Numbered from the stretch's first letter, positions 1-8,473 are shown. The stretch: 64,000 nucleotides of DNA from CAVQMC01 sp963713505 (GCA_963713505.1 CAVQMC010000017.1:1-64000); one strand, 5' to 3'. The notes: generated from the sequence alone by a model not told the origin. Numbers and translations: made by a program.

Positions 1-543
1 ATCCTTTTCAAATTCCACTCATTCCCATCCCAATGTACTGCATTGTAAGCATTTGGATCAGGAACTCCTGTAGTATCCAGCAAATAAATCTCACCAACAG
101 CCCAAATATCATTTTCATTTATAATTGCTACATCGTATAAGTGTACAGCTTCCTGCTTGTCCGCCAAACGTCCAGGTTTGCCATGTAAAGTTATTACTTG
201 TTGTATCGAGAGTTGTGGCAGTAATTTCGTTGCTCTGATGGATTCAGGTACCGGATATTTTGAATTTGTATGTTTGGTTTGGGAGAAGTGAATCAATATA
301 TAAAATCGTATCTGCTGTAGTTAAATTTATTGTTTCTCTTATGTTTTCGTTTTGGATTAGGTCGATGGTTGTTGGAAGTTGGATGTTGGCGGTTGTTAAA
401 CTCAGCCAGGCTTCTGTGCAGGAAACATCTTCTAAACTTAATTCTGCAGAACTGTTATTTGTCGGTTCGGTAGAATTCTTACATGAACTAAATAAAAGAA
501 TTGCAATCAGAATCAAAAAATAAGAAGAATATTTTAAGCTCAA
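1..543 (-). pseudogene. Broken lipoprotein gene, N-terminal part, runs off the window start
   Basis: The gene starts at 543 and reads leftwards. The first 20 or so residues are a lipoprotein signal peptide ending in the lipobox LLFSSC, so the product would be a lipid-anchored envelope protein. A short Fn3-like beta segment follows (LPNQTYKFKISG). An in-frame TGA lies at 244-246, but the same frame continues with clearly coding sequence (NEITATTLDTTSNNFTWQ). Around 125-135 one extra base shifts the frame, after which NENDIWAVGEIYLLD and AVHWDGNEW are readable to position 1. I associate this NDIWAVGE/WDG pattern from memory with large uncharacterised Ignavibacteria lipoproteins that probably form a beta-propeller; I assign no function. 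It may be a decayed copy or a gene damaged by sequence errors, which are frequent in this window. Confidence 0.55.
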
Positions 544-630
544 GGCAAAAGCCCCATAATTATTTTGTAAATAATTTCTAAAATAATAATCGAAAAGATA
601 ATTAAAAAGTCATCAACTTATATTAATGTT

Positions 631-647
631 GAACTCCGATGGAGTTC
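631..647. repeat. Single REP-like hairpin GAACTCC-GAT-GGAGTTC
   Basis: Perfect 7-bp stem with a three-base loop. It has the same design (GAAC arm, three-base loop) as the third hairpin of the neighbouring composite elements and is probably an isolated relic of one. Confidence 0.75.
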
Positions 648-682
648 TCTTTTTAGAATTAACACAGTTTTTTACAAACGTT

Positions 683-775
683 GAATTCCTAACGGAATTC
701 ACCTAAAAATCCCGTAGGGACTTAACATTTGTAACAAAGAAGAAATATATACTTCATGGAACCTCGTAGAGGTTC
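683..775. repeat. Three-hairpin repeat, copy 1
   Basis: Hairpin A is GAATTCC-TAAC-GGAATTC (683-700). Hairpin B is TCCC-GTA-GGGA (710-720). Hairpin C is GAACCTC-GTA-GAGGTTC (759-775). The spacer between B and C (AACATTTGTAACAAAGAAG) is also conserved among copies. Confidence 0.9.
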
Positions 776-889
776 AACCATTATTTAATTTTAAATTATC
801 TTTTCCTGTCTTAGTGTCTATTTAAAAGATTGTAATATCAAAAAATTGATTCTTAATTTAAAAACATTTCGGCAAATCCATCACTTCAT

Positions 890-983
890 GAAATTCCTAA
901 CAGAATTCACCTACAAATCCCGTAGGGATTTAACATTTGTAACAAAGAAGAAATACATACTTCAAGGAACCTCGTAGAGGTTC
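890..983. repeat. Three-hairpin repeat, copy 2
   Basis: Same order as copy 1. Hairpin A is slightly decayed (CAGAATTC instead of CGGAATTC), hairpin B is extended to AAATCCC-GTA-GGGATTT (915-931), and hairpin C is perfect (967-983). Confidence 0.88.
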
Positions 984-1040
984 AACTATTATATTAATAA
1001 TTATCTATTCTTGAATTAACACTTTCGCAGCTAAAAAAAA

Positions 1041-1175
1041 GATTATAACCTTAAAAACTTTAACTCTTAATTTACAAACGTGGAATTCCTAACGGAATTA
1101 AACTGCAAATCCCGTAGGGATTTAACATTTGTAACAAAGAAGAAATACATACTTCATGGAACCTCGTAGAGGTTC
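1041..1175. repeat. Three-hairpin repeat, copy 3, with conserved 5' flank
   Basis: Hairpins A, B and C lie between 1083 and 1175. The 42 bases to the left, starting GATTATAACCTTAAAAAC, are also found to the left of copy 4. The segments 1041-1137 and 1554-1650 are 97 bases each and differ at one base that I could find, so the mobile unit is longer than the hairpins or the segment was duplicated recently. Confidence 0.9.
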
Positions 1176-1216
1176 AACTTAAAAGTAAATTTATCGTAAA
1201 CTAATTTTTAACAAGG

Positions 1217-1344
1217 CTGCCATGAAGCTTCCGTGGCAGTGTGAGTTATACTTCTTCAATCACGATTATAATAATTTCACACCTTCGGTGTTTATTCTTT
1301 ATATTCCTTATATAAACGTTATAATAATTTCACGGCTTTGCCGT
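1217..1344. repeat. Cluster of small hairpins between repeat copies 3 and 4
   Basis: Three short perfect inverted repeats stand in a row: CTGCCA/TGGCAG (1217-1239), ACACC-TTC-GGTGT (1279-1291) and ACGGC-TTT-GCCGT (1332-1344). The last two are preceded by the same ATAATAATTTCAC string. They look like another short repeat type within the array. Confidence 0.7.
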
Positions 1345-1351
1345 TTGGTTT

Positions 1352-1435
1352 GTCATTACGAGCGAAGCGAAGTAATCTCACTTAACAATAAAAATAAAAG
1401 ATTGCTTCGTCCCGATAAATCGTGACTCTCAATGA
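1352..1435. repeat. GAGCGAAGCGAAG-type long inverted element
   Basis: Begins GTCATTACGAGCGAAGCGAAG and ends with GATTGCTTCGTC followed by CTCAATGAC, so the two ends are imperfect inverse complements (GTCATT.../...AATGAC, GAAG-AATC/GATT-CTTC). I know this kind of element as a very widespread intergenic repeat in Bacteroidota and other phyla. It creates a spurious small ORF that should not be called as a gene. Confidence 0.75.
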
Positions 1436-1553
1436 CTTGTTCACTTCTATTGGGTCTGCTGCATTTATTCATGCTTTTGTCTTTACATTTAAATGCTGTT
1501 AATTTTATATAAATATCCTTTGCGACTTAGACGCCTTCGCGGCTAGTTAAAAA

Positions 1554-1689
1554 GATTATAACCTTAAAAACTTTAACTCTTAATTTACAAACGTGGAATT
1601 CCTAACGGAATTAAATTGCAAATCCCGTAGGGATTTAACATTTGTAACAACAAAAGAAACACAAACTTCGAAGAACCTCGTAGAGGTTC
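1554..1689. repeat. Three-hairpin repeat, copy 4
   Basis: Near-identical to copy 3 over its first 97 bases, then hairpin C at 1673-1689 (GAACCTC-GTA-GAGGTTC). The spacer between hairpins B and C has diverged more than in the other copies. Confidence 0.9.
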
Positions 1690-1804
1690 AACTATTATTT
1701 ATTCTTTAATTATTCATTCGTAACTTCGCAGCTGATTAAATAGATTATAGCATTAAAAACTAAAATCAAGCTTGATTAATAACCAAATCTTATGGTTATA
1801 AGTT

Positions 1805-1812
1805 TAATTTTG
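1805..1812 (+). promoter_or_regulatory. Candidate -7 promoter box TAATTTTG for nrnA-pepA
   Basis: Fits the TAnnTTTG element used by the primary sigma factor of Bacteroidota and lies 41 bases before the nrnA start codon. I did not find a convincing -33 TTG at standard spacing, so this is tentative. Confidence 0.35.
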
Positions 1813-1852
1813 TTTATTTTTACAAATTCTATTTCAATTAATTGATACTTTT

Positions 1853-2842
1853 ATGATAGACTTTGCTAAGCTGGAAAAAATTCTAAAAGAAAATAATTCA
1901 TTTCTTTTAACAACTCATGTTAATCCCGATGCAGATGCAATAGGATCGGAAATTGCTCTGTATTTAATTCTTAAAGAACTAAAAAAAGAAGTTTATATAA
2001 TTAATAGAAGCGCAACTCCTTATAACCTGGAATTTCTTGATGTCGATAAAAAAATAGAAACTTATAATCCGGAAAAGCATGATAAAATCATAAATACCGT
2101 TGATGTATTAGCTGCAATCGATTTTAACAGATCAGACAGAATGGTACTGATGCAGGAAGCTTTTAATAAATCCAAAAGCAAAAAAATCTGTATCGATCAT
2201 CATCAAGATGCTGAGGATTTTGTCGATGATCTTTTCTCTGATATAAGTTACAGCGCAACGGGACAAATCATTTATGACTTAATAAAAAAGACCGGCATTG
2301 TTAAACTTACATTTGAAACAGCTTATCCGATTTACGCTGCTATAATGACGGATACAGGTTCATTCAGATTTGAAAGAACAACTCCGGAATTACATAAAAT
2401 TGCTGCAGAGCTTTTGGAGCTTGGAGTAAATCCGGGAGATGTTTTTGACAAAGTTTATGATCAAAGCAGAATAAGCAAAGTAAAACTTTTAGGAATTGCA
2501 CTTGAATCATTAAAGCTTTACGGCAAAGGAAACCAAATTGCTTATATGAAATTGGCAAGAGAATCATTTAAAGAAACCGGCGCTCTTGAAGAAGATACAG
2601 ACGGATTTGTTAATTTTTCTTTGTCTGTGGAAAATGTAAAAATCGGATTATTATTTATTGACTTAAAGGAAGGATTCAAGGTAAGTTTCAGATCAAAAGG
2701 TGTTCTGCCGATGAATGAACTTGCAGGTGAATTCGGCGGCGGCGGACATATAAATGCTGCAGGTTTAAGAATAAGAAACGGAAATCTTGATGACTATCTT
2801 CCTAAAATTTTAAGCAAAGCAGAAGAATATCTTTCTAAATAA
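1853..2842 (+). CDS. nrnA: DHH-family phosphoesterase, NrnA-type (oligoribonuclease/pAp phosphatase)
   Basis: Predicted cytoplasmic enzyme that degrades very short RNA oligonucleotides and/or dephosphorylates 3'-phosphoadenosine 5'-phosphate. The 329-aa protein has the DHH domain at the N-terminus: THVNPDADAIGS near residue 22 and the family signature DHH (IDHHQD) near residue 117 supply the metal ligands. The C-terminal DHHA1 domain carries GGGGHINAAG near residue 300. Length is normal for NrnA. The ATG at 1853 follows a repeat-filled intergenic region, so it probably starts its own transcript; pepA follows 12 bases after the stop and is likely co-transcribed. Assignment to the NrnA family is firm; which substrate dominates cannot be told from sequence. 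Confidence 0.9.
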   Translation: MIDFAKLEKILKENNSFLLTTHVNPDADAIGSEIALYLILKELKKEVYIINRSATPYNLEFLDVDKKIETYNPEKHDKIINTVDVLAAIDFNRSDRMVLMQEAFNKSKSKKICIDHHQDAEDFVDDLFSDISYSATGQIIYDLIKKTGIVKLTFETAYPIYAAIMTDTGSFRFERTTPELHKIAAELLELGVNPGDVFDKVYDQSRISKVKLLGIALESLKLYGKGNQIAYMKLARESFKETGALEEDTDGFVNFSLSVENVKIGLLFIDLKEGFKVSFRSKGVLPMNELAGEFGGGGHINAAGLRIRNGNLDDYLPKILSKAEEYLSK

Positions 2843-2854
2843 AAAGAGTTAAAA

Positions 2855-4369
2855 ATGTTTAAAATAAATATTAAATCAGGCGGCAAAAAAATAACTTACA
2901 AACCTTTTTCAGTTACTTTAAAATATCTTGTTGATGAAAGTAAGTTAAAAGAGAGCTTATTAAACTTAGCCAGAGTTTCCAATGTTAAATTATCGGAACT
3001 TCAAAAGAAAAATTTTCTGTCCAAAGAGGGAAGTGAAATTCGCGTAGCTAAACCCGACGGCAAACCTGACGAAATAATTATTTCCAAAGTTAAAATAGAT
3101 GATAAATTTTCACCGGATTATTTTAGAAATCATCTTGCCGGAATTTTACCTTCACTTTCAGGTGAGCAGATAAGCAATCTCCATATTTTTATTCCTAAAT
3201 ACGAAGCGGTTAAAAAACATTTTAAGAATGAGGAATATTTTTACCAGACATTTGTTGAAGGAATTTTATTAGGCAATTATAGTTTCGAAAAATATAAATC
3301 AGATAAGAAGGAAATTAAAAATCTTACAGTCTGGTTTTATGCAGATAATCCTAAAAAATTAAAAACCGCAATTACCACAGCCCAAATTCTAATAGAAGGA
3401 GTTTACTTCAGCAGGGATTTACAAAATGAACCTGCAATTAATTTAACTCCAGCTTTGTTTGCTAATAGAATAAAATCAACATTAACAAAAAATAAGATTA
3501 AAGTAACAGTTTTTAATGAAACCGAAATTGTAAAAAGAAAAATGGGCGGACTGATGGCTGTAGGAATGGGAAGTGAAAATCCGCCGAGATTTATTATTAT
3601 GAAATACTCTCCAGCAGGAAAGAAAAAATCCGGCAAGAAATTAAAAAAGATTGCTTTGGTAGGGAAAGGAGTTACTTTTGATTCAGGCGGAATTTCAATT
3701 AAACCTGCCGCAAACATGGGAGAAATGAAAGCGGATATGTCCGGCGCTGCAGTTGTTGCAGGAACTTTATTAGCGGCAGCAAAAGCAAATCTTAATATTG
3801 AATTATTAGGAATAATTCCTTCTGCTGAAAATATGTTATCCGGAAAATCAATGAGACCTGGAGATATTGTAAAAACTGCTTCCGGGAAAACTATAGAGAT
3901 TGATAATACCGATGCTGAAGGAAGAATGATTTTAGCGGATGGTTTGGATTATGCTTCCAAAGCAAAACCTGATCAGATTATTGATCTTGCAACATTAACC
4001 GGAGCATGTGTGGTTGCATTGGGAGATTTTGTTGGCGGATTATTCACAAAAAATGATGAATTAGCTGATAACCTTTACAATGTAAGCAGAGTTACTTATG
4101 AGAGAATTTGGCGTTTGCCGATCTGGGATGATTATCATAAATACAATAAGAGTGAAGTTGCCGATGTGAAAAACAACGGCGGAAGATGGGGCGGAGCAAT
4201 TTCGGCAGCTAAATTTTTAGAGAATTTTGTGGATAGTAAAATTACTTGGGCTCATTTAGATATTGCCGGACCTTCAATGCAAAATGACTTTAGCAATTAC
4301 AGCAGAAAATATATGACGGGATTTGGTGTAAGACTGCTTTTTAATTATTTAAAAGGTTTAAGCAAATAA
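2855..4369 (+). CDS. pepA: Leucyl aminopeptidase, M17 family (PepA)
   Basis: Cytoplasmic zinc/manganese aminopeptidase that removes N-terminal residues from peptides. The 504-aa product has a variable N-terminal half and the conserved M17 catalytic half. KGVTFDSGGISIKP holds the metal-binding Asp, and the family signature NTDAEGRMILAD supplies Asp and Glu ligands plus the catalytic Arg. DLATLTGACVVALG lies further on. Length is typical. It is probably the second gene of an nrnA-pepA transcript and converges with the lolD-type gene, with 12 bases between the stop codons and no obvious terminator there. Confidence 0.93.
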   Translation: MFKINIKSGGKKITYKPFSVTLKYLVDESKLKESLLNLARVSNVKLSELQKKNFLSKEGSEIRVAKPDGKPDEIIISKVKIDDKFSPDYFRNHLAGILPSLSGEQISNLHIFIPKYEAVKKHFKNEEYFYQTFVEGILLGNYSFEKYKSDKKEIKNLTVWFYADNPKKLKTAITTAQILIEGVYFSRDLQNEPAINLTPALFANRIKSTLTKNKIKVTVFNETEIVKRKMGGLMAVGMGSENPPRFIIMKYSPAGKKKSGKKLKKIALVGKGVTFDSGGISIKPAANMGEMKADMSGAAVVAGTLLAAAKANLNIELLGIIPSAENMLSGKSMRPGDIVKTASGKTIEIDNTDAEGRMILADGLDYASKAKPDQIIDLATLTGACVVALGDFVGGLFTKNDELADNLYNVSRVTYERIWRLPIWDDYHKYNKSEVADVKNNGGRWGGAISAAKFLENFVDSKITWAHLDIAGPSMQNDFSNYSRKYMTGFGVRLLFNYLKGLSK

Positions 4370-4381
4370 ATATATAAAATA

Positions 4382-5077
4382 TTATAATTCATTTTTAATA
4401 AATAAGTTACCATCTTTTATTTCATAAAGATTATCGGCTAAATTTACAAGCCCGGGATTGTGAGTAACTATCACAAATGTCTTATTCATTTTTTCTTTTA
4501 AATCTAAAAATATCTTGTGAATTATCTCGCTATTTGCAGAATCGAGGTTTCCTGTGGGTTCATCTGCAAAAATTATCTGCGGATCATTTGCCAAAGCCCT
4601 TGCCACCGCAATTCTCTGCTGCTCACCGCCGGAAAGTTCGGCCGGTTTGTGAGTAGAACGGTCAATTAAATCAACAATTTCTAATAATTCTTCCGCTCTT
4701 TTAGAAGCTTTTTCAAACGAAATTCCATGAATCATTAAAGGGATTGCAATATTTTCTATTGCAGTAAATTCAGGTAATAAATGATGAAACTGAAATACAA
4801 ATCCGATATTCTGATTTCTAAACTTTGCTAATTTTTCATCTGAATAAGAAAATATATTTTCATCGGAATAAATAACTTCACCGGAATCCGGCCTGTCTAA
4901 TGCTCCCAAAATATGGAGCAAAGTGCTTTTGCCTGCTCCCGATTTTCCGACTATAACAGATATTTTATTCGCCTCAAGTTTGAGAGAAACTTCTTTAAGA
5001 ACTTCAAGTTTTATTTTCTTTGAGTTCTCGTAAGTTTTATTAAGATTATTAGCGTTTAATATTATATTATTTTCCAT
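4382..5077 (-). CDS. lolD: ABC transporter ATPase, LolD type
   Basis: Cytoplasmic ATP-binding subunit predicted to drive extraction of lipoproteins (or another substrate) from the inner membrane with the two permeases encoded just upstream. The 231-aa protein shows Walker A GKSGAGKST (about residues 44-52), Q-loop FQFHHLLPEF, the ABC signature LSGGEQQR, Walker B IIFADEPTGNLD and the H-loop VTHNP. The MacB/LolD subgroup is indicated by the EPTGNLDS string and by adjacent FtsX-fold permeases. It is the last gene of a three-gene minus-strand operon, 24 bases after the middle permease. MacB-type or other FtsX-like systems are the alternative, but a periplasmic adaptor gene is absent. Confidence 0.85.
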   Translation of the reverse strand: MENNIILNANNLNKTYENSKKIKLEVLKEVSLKLEANKISVIVGKSGAGKSTLLHILGALDRPDSGEVIYSDENIFSYSDEKLAKFRNQNIGFVFQFHHLLPEFTAIENIAIPLMIHGISFEKASKRAEELLEIVDLIDRSTHKPAELSGGEQQRIAVARALANDPQIIFADEPTGNLDSANSEIIHKIFLDLKEKMNKTFVIVTHNPGLVNLADNLYEIKDGNLFIKNEL

Positions 5078-5101
5078 TTATATTCAGATAAAATTGAAAT
5101 T

Positions 5102-6334
5102 TTATTCCCACTTAATTGATTCCAAAGGATTTATTTTTGCTGCTCTTTTTGCCGGGAAAAGCGAAGCCAAAAATGAAAGCAGCATTGATGCTCCGGTTAT
5201 AAAAAAGAAATCCGAAAGTCTTAATTGAACAGGTAATGCATCTATTTTGTATTGCGTCGGATCTAAAGGATAAATTTTAAAGTGAATCTGCAGATAGCAA
5301 ATTAAATATCCTAATAAAACTCCGGCTAAAGTTCCGATAATTCCAATAAGAAGACCTTCGTACATAAATATTTTTAAAATTGATTTTTCACCCGCTCCCA
5401 TCGATCTTAAAATTCCTATATCACGTTTTTTCTCAATTACCGACATTGAAAGCGATCCTAAAATGTTAAAGGTTGCGACTGCAATTATCAAACATAAAAT
5501 TATATAAGCCGTCCATCTTTCAATCTGCATAACTGTGTATAATTCTTTGTGAAGATCATACCATGTATTTACAGAAAATGATTTATTGTCGAGTTTACTC
5601 TGCAGAATTTCTTTTACTTTATTCGATTGATCTATATTTGTTAATCGGAGTTCGAAGCCTTGAATTCTGTTTCCGTAACCAAGTAATCTTTGTGCGGTTG
5701 AAAGGGAAGTGAAAATATAAGAATCATCATATTCATTATTCTTGGAATTAAATATTCCGACCACATGAAATTTTTGTGTCATAGGAAGAGAAAATTGCGT
5801 TATGGCTTTTTCAATTCCAACCGGAGAAATAATTGTAACCGTGTCTCCAACTATAGCTTCCAGGTGATCGGCTAAAGGTAATCCTAAAAGCATATCAGGT
5901 GAATTGCTGTAACTTCCTAAATCATAAGAACCTAAAACTACAGATTTTTTTAATGAGTAAATGTCTTCGCCGGTTTCGGGCGTTATTCCTTTTAAATTAA
6001 CTACTTGAGTTAAACCTTTTTGATAAGCCAAAACTTTTCCGCTTACATAAGGAGCATAATCTTTTACTTCGGGAATTGATTTTAATAACTGTTCGACTTT
6101 TGCTTTTTGAGATGCAGCTTCGGGAGAAATGAATTCAACTCTAACCTGTGGATCAAGACTGATTAAAAAACTTGTAACCAAACTTCCAAAGCCGTTAAAA
6201 ACAGAAAGTACAACAATTAAAGCTGCTACTCCGATTGTAATTCCAAATATGGAAATGAGTGAAATTATCGTAATAAAATTAATCTTGTGTTTAGATCTTA
6301 TATATCGTTTTGCTATAAAATATTCGTATTTCAT
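5102..6334 (-). CDS. LolC/LolE-family permease (FtsX fold), second of two
   Basis: Inner-membrane subunit of the lipoprotein-release ABC transporter. The 410-aa protein has the layout of LolC/E: one N-terminal transmembrane helix (about 20-45), a large periplasmic MacB-like domain to about residue 270, and three C-terminal helices. The conserved cytoplasmic coupling region reads EKKRDIGILRSMGAGEKSI. Its start overlaps the stop of the upstream permease at 6334, so the two are translationally coupled. It resembles that neighbour along its whole length, consistent with an old duplication giving a LolC/LolE heterodimer. I cannot decide which of the two is C or E. Confidence 0.85.
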   Translation of the reverse strand: MKYEYFIAKRYIRSKHKINFITIISLISIFGITIGVAALIVVLSVFNGFGSLVTSFLISLDPQVRVEFISPEAASQKAKVEQLLKSIPEVKDYAPYVSGKVLAYQKGLTQVVNLKGITPETGEDIYSLKKSVVLGSYDLGSYSNSPDMLLGLPLADHLEAIVGDTVTIISPVGIEKAITQFSLPMTQKFHVVGIFNSKNNEYDDSYIFTSLSTAQRLLGYGNRIQGFELRLTNIDQSNKVKEILQSKLDNKSFSVNTWYDLHKELYTVMQIERWTAYIILCLIIAVATFNILGSLSMSVIEKKRDIGILRSMGAGEKSILKIFMYEGLLIGIIGTLAGVLLGYLICYLQIHFKIYPLDPTQYKIDALPVQLRLSDFFFITGASMLLSFLASLFPAKRAAKINPLESIKWE

Positions 6335-7554
6335 TAATTAAATCTTAATGCTGTTACAGGTTTAATTTTTGAAGCTATAAAACTTGGAATAATCGCGGCT
6401 AAAATACACAAAGCTAAAGCAATTAAAGAAACAATTATAAAAATAAAAGGAGTCATGGAAATCGGAACAGTCGACATAAAATAAACAGAAGAAGGAAGCG
6501 AAATAATATTATATGTTAATTGAATTTCCATTAATAAATAAGCTAATAAATTTCCTAAAATAATTCCTGCTAATGCGAGTAAAATTCCCTGATATAAAAA
6601 AATTTGAACAATTTGTTTTTTAGTTGCTCCAAGAGATTTTAAAGTTCCGATTGCATTTGTTTTTTCCAGAACGATCATTAATAAAGTTCCGATAATATTA
6701 AAAGCCGCTACAATAATTATTAATCCAAGAATTATAGGAATCGGTTTTTTTTGGAGTTCAATCCATGTAAAAATATTTCTATGAAGCTGGTAAATCGATC
6801 TTACATAAAAAGGATAATGAAGATTATCTCTTAAAACTCTGGTTAGGCTGTCGATTTTATTTACATTATTTAACCTGATATCATAACCGTTTACATTATC
6901 TCCGATATTAAAAAGTGATTGAGCTGATTTTAAATTTACATAAGCATTAAGATCATCATACTCAGCCATTCCGCTTTCAAATATTCCCGAAACAGTAAAT
7001 CTCATAATATTTGGTAAATTTTCCGGAGAAGGAATCTGATCATTATTTAAAGTGAAGACAGTTACTTTATCACCGGCTTTAATGAAAAGTTTATCGGCTA
7101 ATTTTTTTCCGATTACAATTGTAGGATTTTCATCACCGCTTAGTAAAAACTTTCCCTCAACAATATCTTTTTTAATGTAAATCGAATTATCATTTGGTGG
7201 AATTCCTTTAAGATTTACACCTTCCTTCATAGTTTTGCTGCTGATGATTCCCAAATTTGCAGCATAAGGATTTACAGACAAAGCATACTTGCCGAGATAA
7301 TTTTTAATTTCCGGAAGCATTGTATGATAACCGGGAAGAATATTAGTATAAGATGATATTTTGATATGAGAATCAAAATCCACTACTTTTTGAGTAATTG
7401 TATTTTGAAATCCATTTAAAATACTAAGTGCAATAATTAAAGTTGCAACGCCTAGTGAAATTCCAATTATTGAAATTGTTGAAATAAAAGATATGAACTT
7501 GGAATCTTTTTTAGAGAAAGTATATTTTTTAGAAATATAAAACGGAAAAGGCAT
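6334..7554 (-). CDS. LolC/LolE-family permease (FtsX fold), first of two
   Basis: First gene of the LolCDE-type operon. The 406-aa protein has the same topology as the next gene: an N-terminal helix (FISFISTISIIGISLGVATL), a periplasmic domain and three C-terminal helices, with coupling segment LEKTNAIGTLKSLGATKKQ. The ATG at 7554 is followed by FPFYISKKYTFSKKDSK, the usual family beginning. The 240 bases to the left-hand tRNA gene are AT-rich and must contain the operon promoter. Role in outer-membrane lipoprotein sorting is inferred from family and operon structure. Confidence 0.85.
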   Translation of the reverse strand: MPFPFYISKKYTFSKKDSKFISFISTISIIGISLGVATLIIALSILNGFQNTITQKVVDFDSHIKISSYTNILPGYHTMLPEIKNYLGKYALSVNPYAANLGIISSKTMKEGVNLKGIPPNDNSIYIKKDIVEGKFLLSGDENPTIVIGKKLADKLFIKAGDKVTVFTLNNDQIPSPENLPNIMRFTVSGIFESGMAEYDDLNAYVNLKSAQSLFNIGDNVNGYDIRLNNVNKIDSLTRVLRDNLHYPFYVRSIYQLHRNIFTWIELQKKPIPIILGLIIIVAAFNIIGTLLMIVLEKTNAIGTLKSLGATKKQIVQIFLYQGILLALAGIILGNLLAYLLMEIQLTYNIISLPSSVYFMSTVPISMTPFIFIIVSLIALALCILAAIIPSFIASKIKPVTALRFN

Positions 7555-7795
7555 TTTTTAACTTATTTATACAAATAATTAACTTACAATATAAATAAGA
7601 AACTATATACTTAAAAACTTTGTGATTTTAATAAAAAAGTTCGATTAAAAGGAAAAAAGATAATATTTGTAGTAATGGTTGAATTGTTTTTTAGAAAATA
7701 ATCGTATATATTTATTTTCTATTTTTTAAAGCATTTTGCAGATTGCTTTAAGATAATTGTTCTAAGTAAATTGAAAATAATGGTTTATTAAAATT

Positions 7796-7871
7796 CGGGG
7801 CGTAGCGTAGCCCGGTTCATCGCGCCTGCTTTGGGAGCAGGAGGTCGCAGGTTCGAATCCTGCCGCCCCGA
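7796..7871 (+). tRNA. tRNA-Pro (anticodon TGG)
   Basis: The acceptor stem CGGGGCG (7796-7802) pairs with CGCCCCG (7864-7870), discriminator A at 7871. The anticodon arm is CCTGC-TTTGGGA-GCAGG with anticodon TGG. The T arm is GCAGG-TTCGAAT-CCTGC. No CCA is encoded. Confidence 0.96.
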
Positions 7872-7969
7872 CTGGGAATTCGGATTTTGGAATTCTGATT
7901 TGCGGACATAGAAAGTGATTTACAGTTAAATACTTTCAATCCAAAACCCGTAAATCCGAAATCTATCAC

Positions 7970-8043
7970 GCGCCCATAGCTCAATTGGATAGAGCAACAG
8001 CCTTCTAAGCTGTAGGTTAGTGGTTCGAATCCACTTGGGCGTA
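7970..8043 (+). tRNA. tRNA-Arg (anticodon TCT)
   Basis: The acceptor stem GCGCCCA pairs with TGGGCGT (one G-U), discriminator A. The anticodon arm is ACAGC-CTTCTAA-GCTGT with anticodon TCT. The T arm is GTGG-TTCGAAT-CCAC. CCA is not encoded. Confidence 0.95.
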
Positions 8044-8157
8044 CAAGTAAAATTTAACTTGTTGTTCTTTTTGTCTTGATAATAAAATTAGTAAAAATTA
8101 TAAAAGTACTTTTTAATTTTTCCTCTCTAATTTTTACTTTATTATTGATTTTCACAC

Positions 8158-8232
8158 GGTGAGCGTAGCTCAGTTGGTTAGAGCACCAGGTTGTGGCCCT
8201 GGGGGTCGTGGGTTCAAATCCCATCGCTCACC
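8158..8232 (+). tRNA. tRNA-His (anticodon GTG)
   Basis: The acceptor stem GTGAGCG pairs with CGCTCAC. G at 8158 is the extra -1 base facing the discriminator C at 8232, the histidine identity pair. The anticodon arm is CCAGG-TTGTGGC-CCTGG. The bases after 8232 happen to read CCA, unlike the other three tRNAs here. Confidence 0.96.
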
Positions 8233-8259
8233 CCAGATTTAAAAGTGTTCTTAGCATAC

Positions 8260-8331
8260 GGCCCCATCGTCTAGTGGTTAGGACATCGCCCTTTCACGGC
8301 GGTAACAGGGGTTCAAATCCCCTTGGGGTCA
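8260..8331 (+). tRNA. tRNA-Glu (anticodon TTC)
   Basis: The acceptor stem GGCCCCA pairs with TGGGGTC, discriminator A. The anticodon loop CTTTCAC lies between CGCC and GGCG, anticodon TTC. The T arm is GGGG-TTCAAAT-CCCC. It is last of a four-tRNA cluster (Pro, Arg, His, Glu) that may be one transcript. Confidence 0.96.
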
Positions 8332-8342
8332 CTCTTTAAATA

Positions 8343-8380
8343 CCTTCAGGATTTTAGATTTAAGTCTTGAAGGTTTTTTA
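8343..8380 (+). terminator. Intrinsic terminator of the tRNA cluster
   Basis: CCTTCAGGATTT pairs with AAGTCTTGAAGG (12 positions with two G-U pairs), followed directly by TTTTTTATTTT. It lies 12 bases after tRNA-Glu. Confidence 0.8.
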
Positions 8381-8473
8381 TTTTAAATCACAAATAGTTC
8401 ATTTAGTTATCCGACTTCTATTTATTTTAAACAATTTTCAAAAATTATTTTAAATAATTGTTTTTTTTTCATA

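Larger units (their letters stand above)
544..1852. repeat. Gene-free array of REP-like hairpin repeats
   Basis: This 1.3 kb has no credible gene. It holds at least four copies of an approximately 95 bp element made of three small hairpins, one extra hairpin at 631-647, several unrelated mini-hairpins (1217-1239, 1279-1291, 1332-1344) and a longer GAGCGAAGCGAAG-type inverted element (1352-1435). Remnants such as TTCGCAGCT near 1024 and 1725 and GACGCCTTCGCGGC near 1530 are further degenerate repeats. The individual copies are listed separately. Confidence 0.85.

Noticed and set aside
260..523. Plus-strand ORF opposite the first lipoprotein gene
   Set aside because: Antisense shadow of a clearly coding signal-peptide region; no family resemblance.
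1222..1425. Small plus-strand ORF of 67 aa within the repeat array
   Set aside because: Its sequence (CHYERSEVISL) is the translation of the GAGCGAAGCGAAG repeat; no ribosome binding site or coding character.
544..1852. Possible CRISPR array
   Set aside because: Repeats are hairpin triplets with irregular 100-400 base spacing and no unique spacers of constant length; no cas genes nearby.
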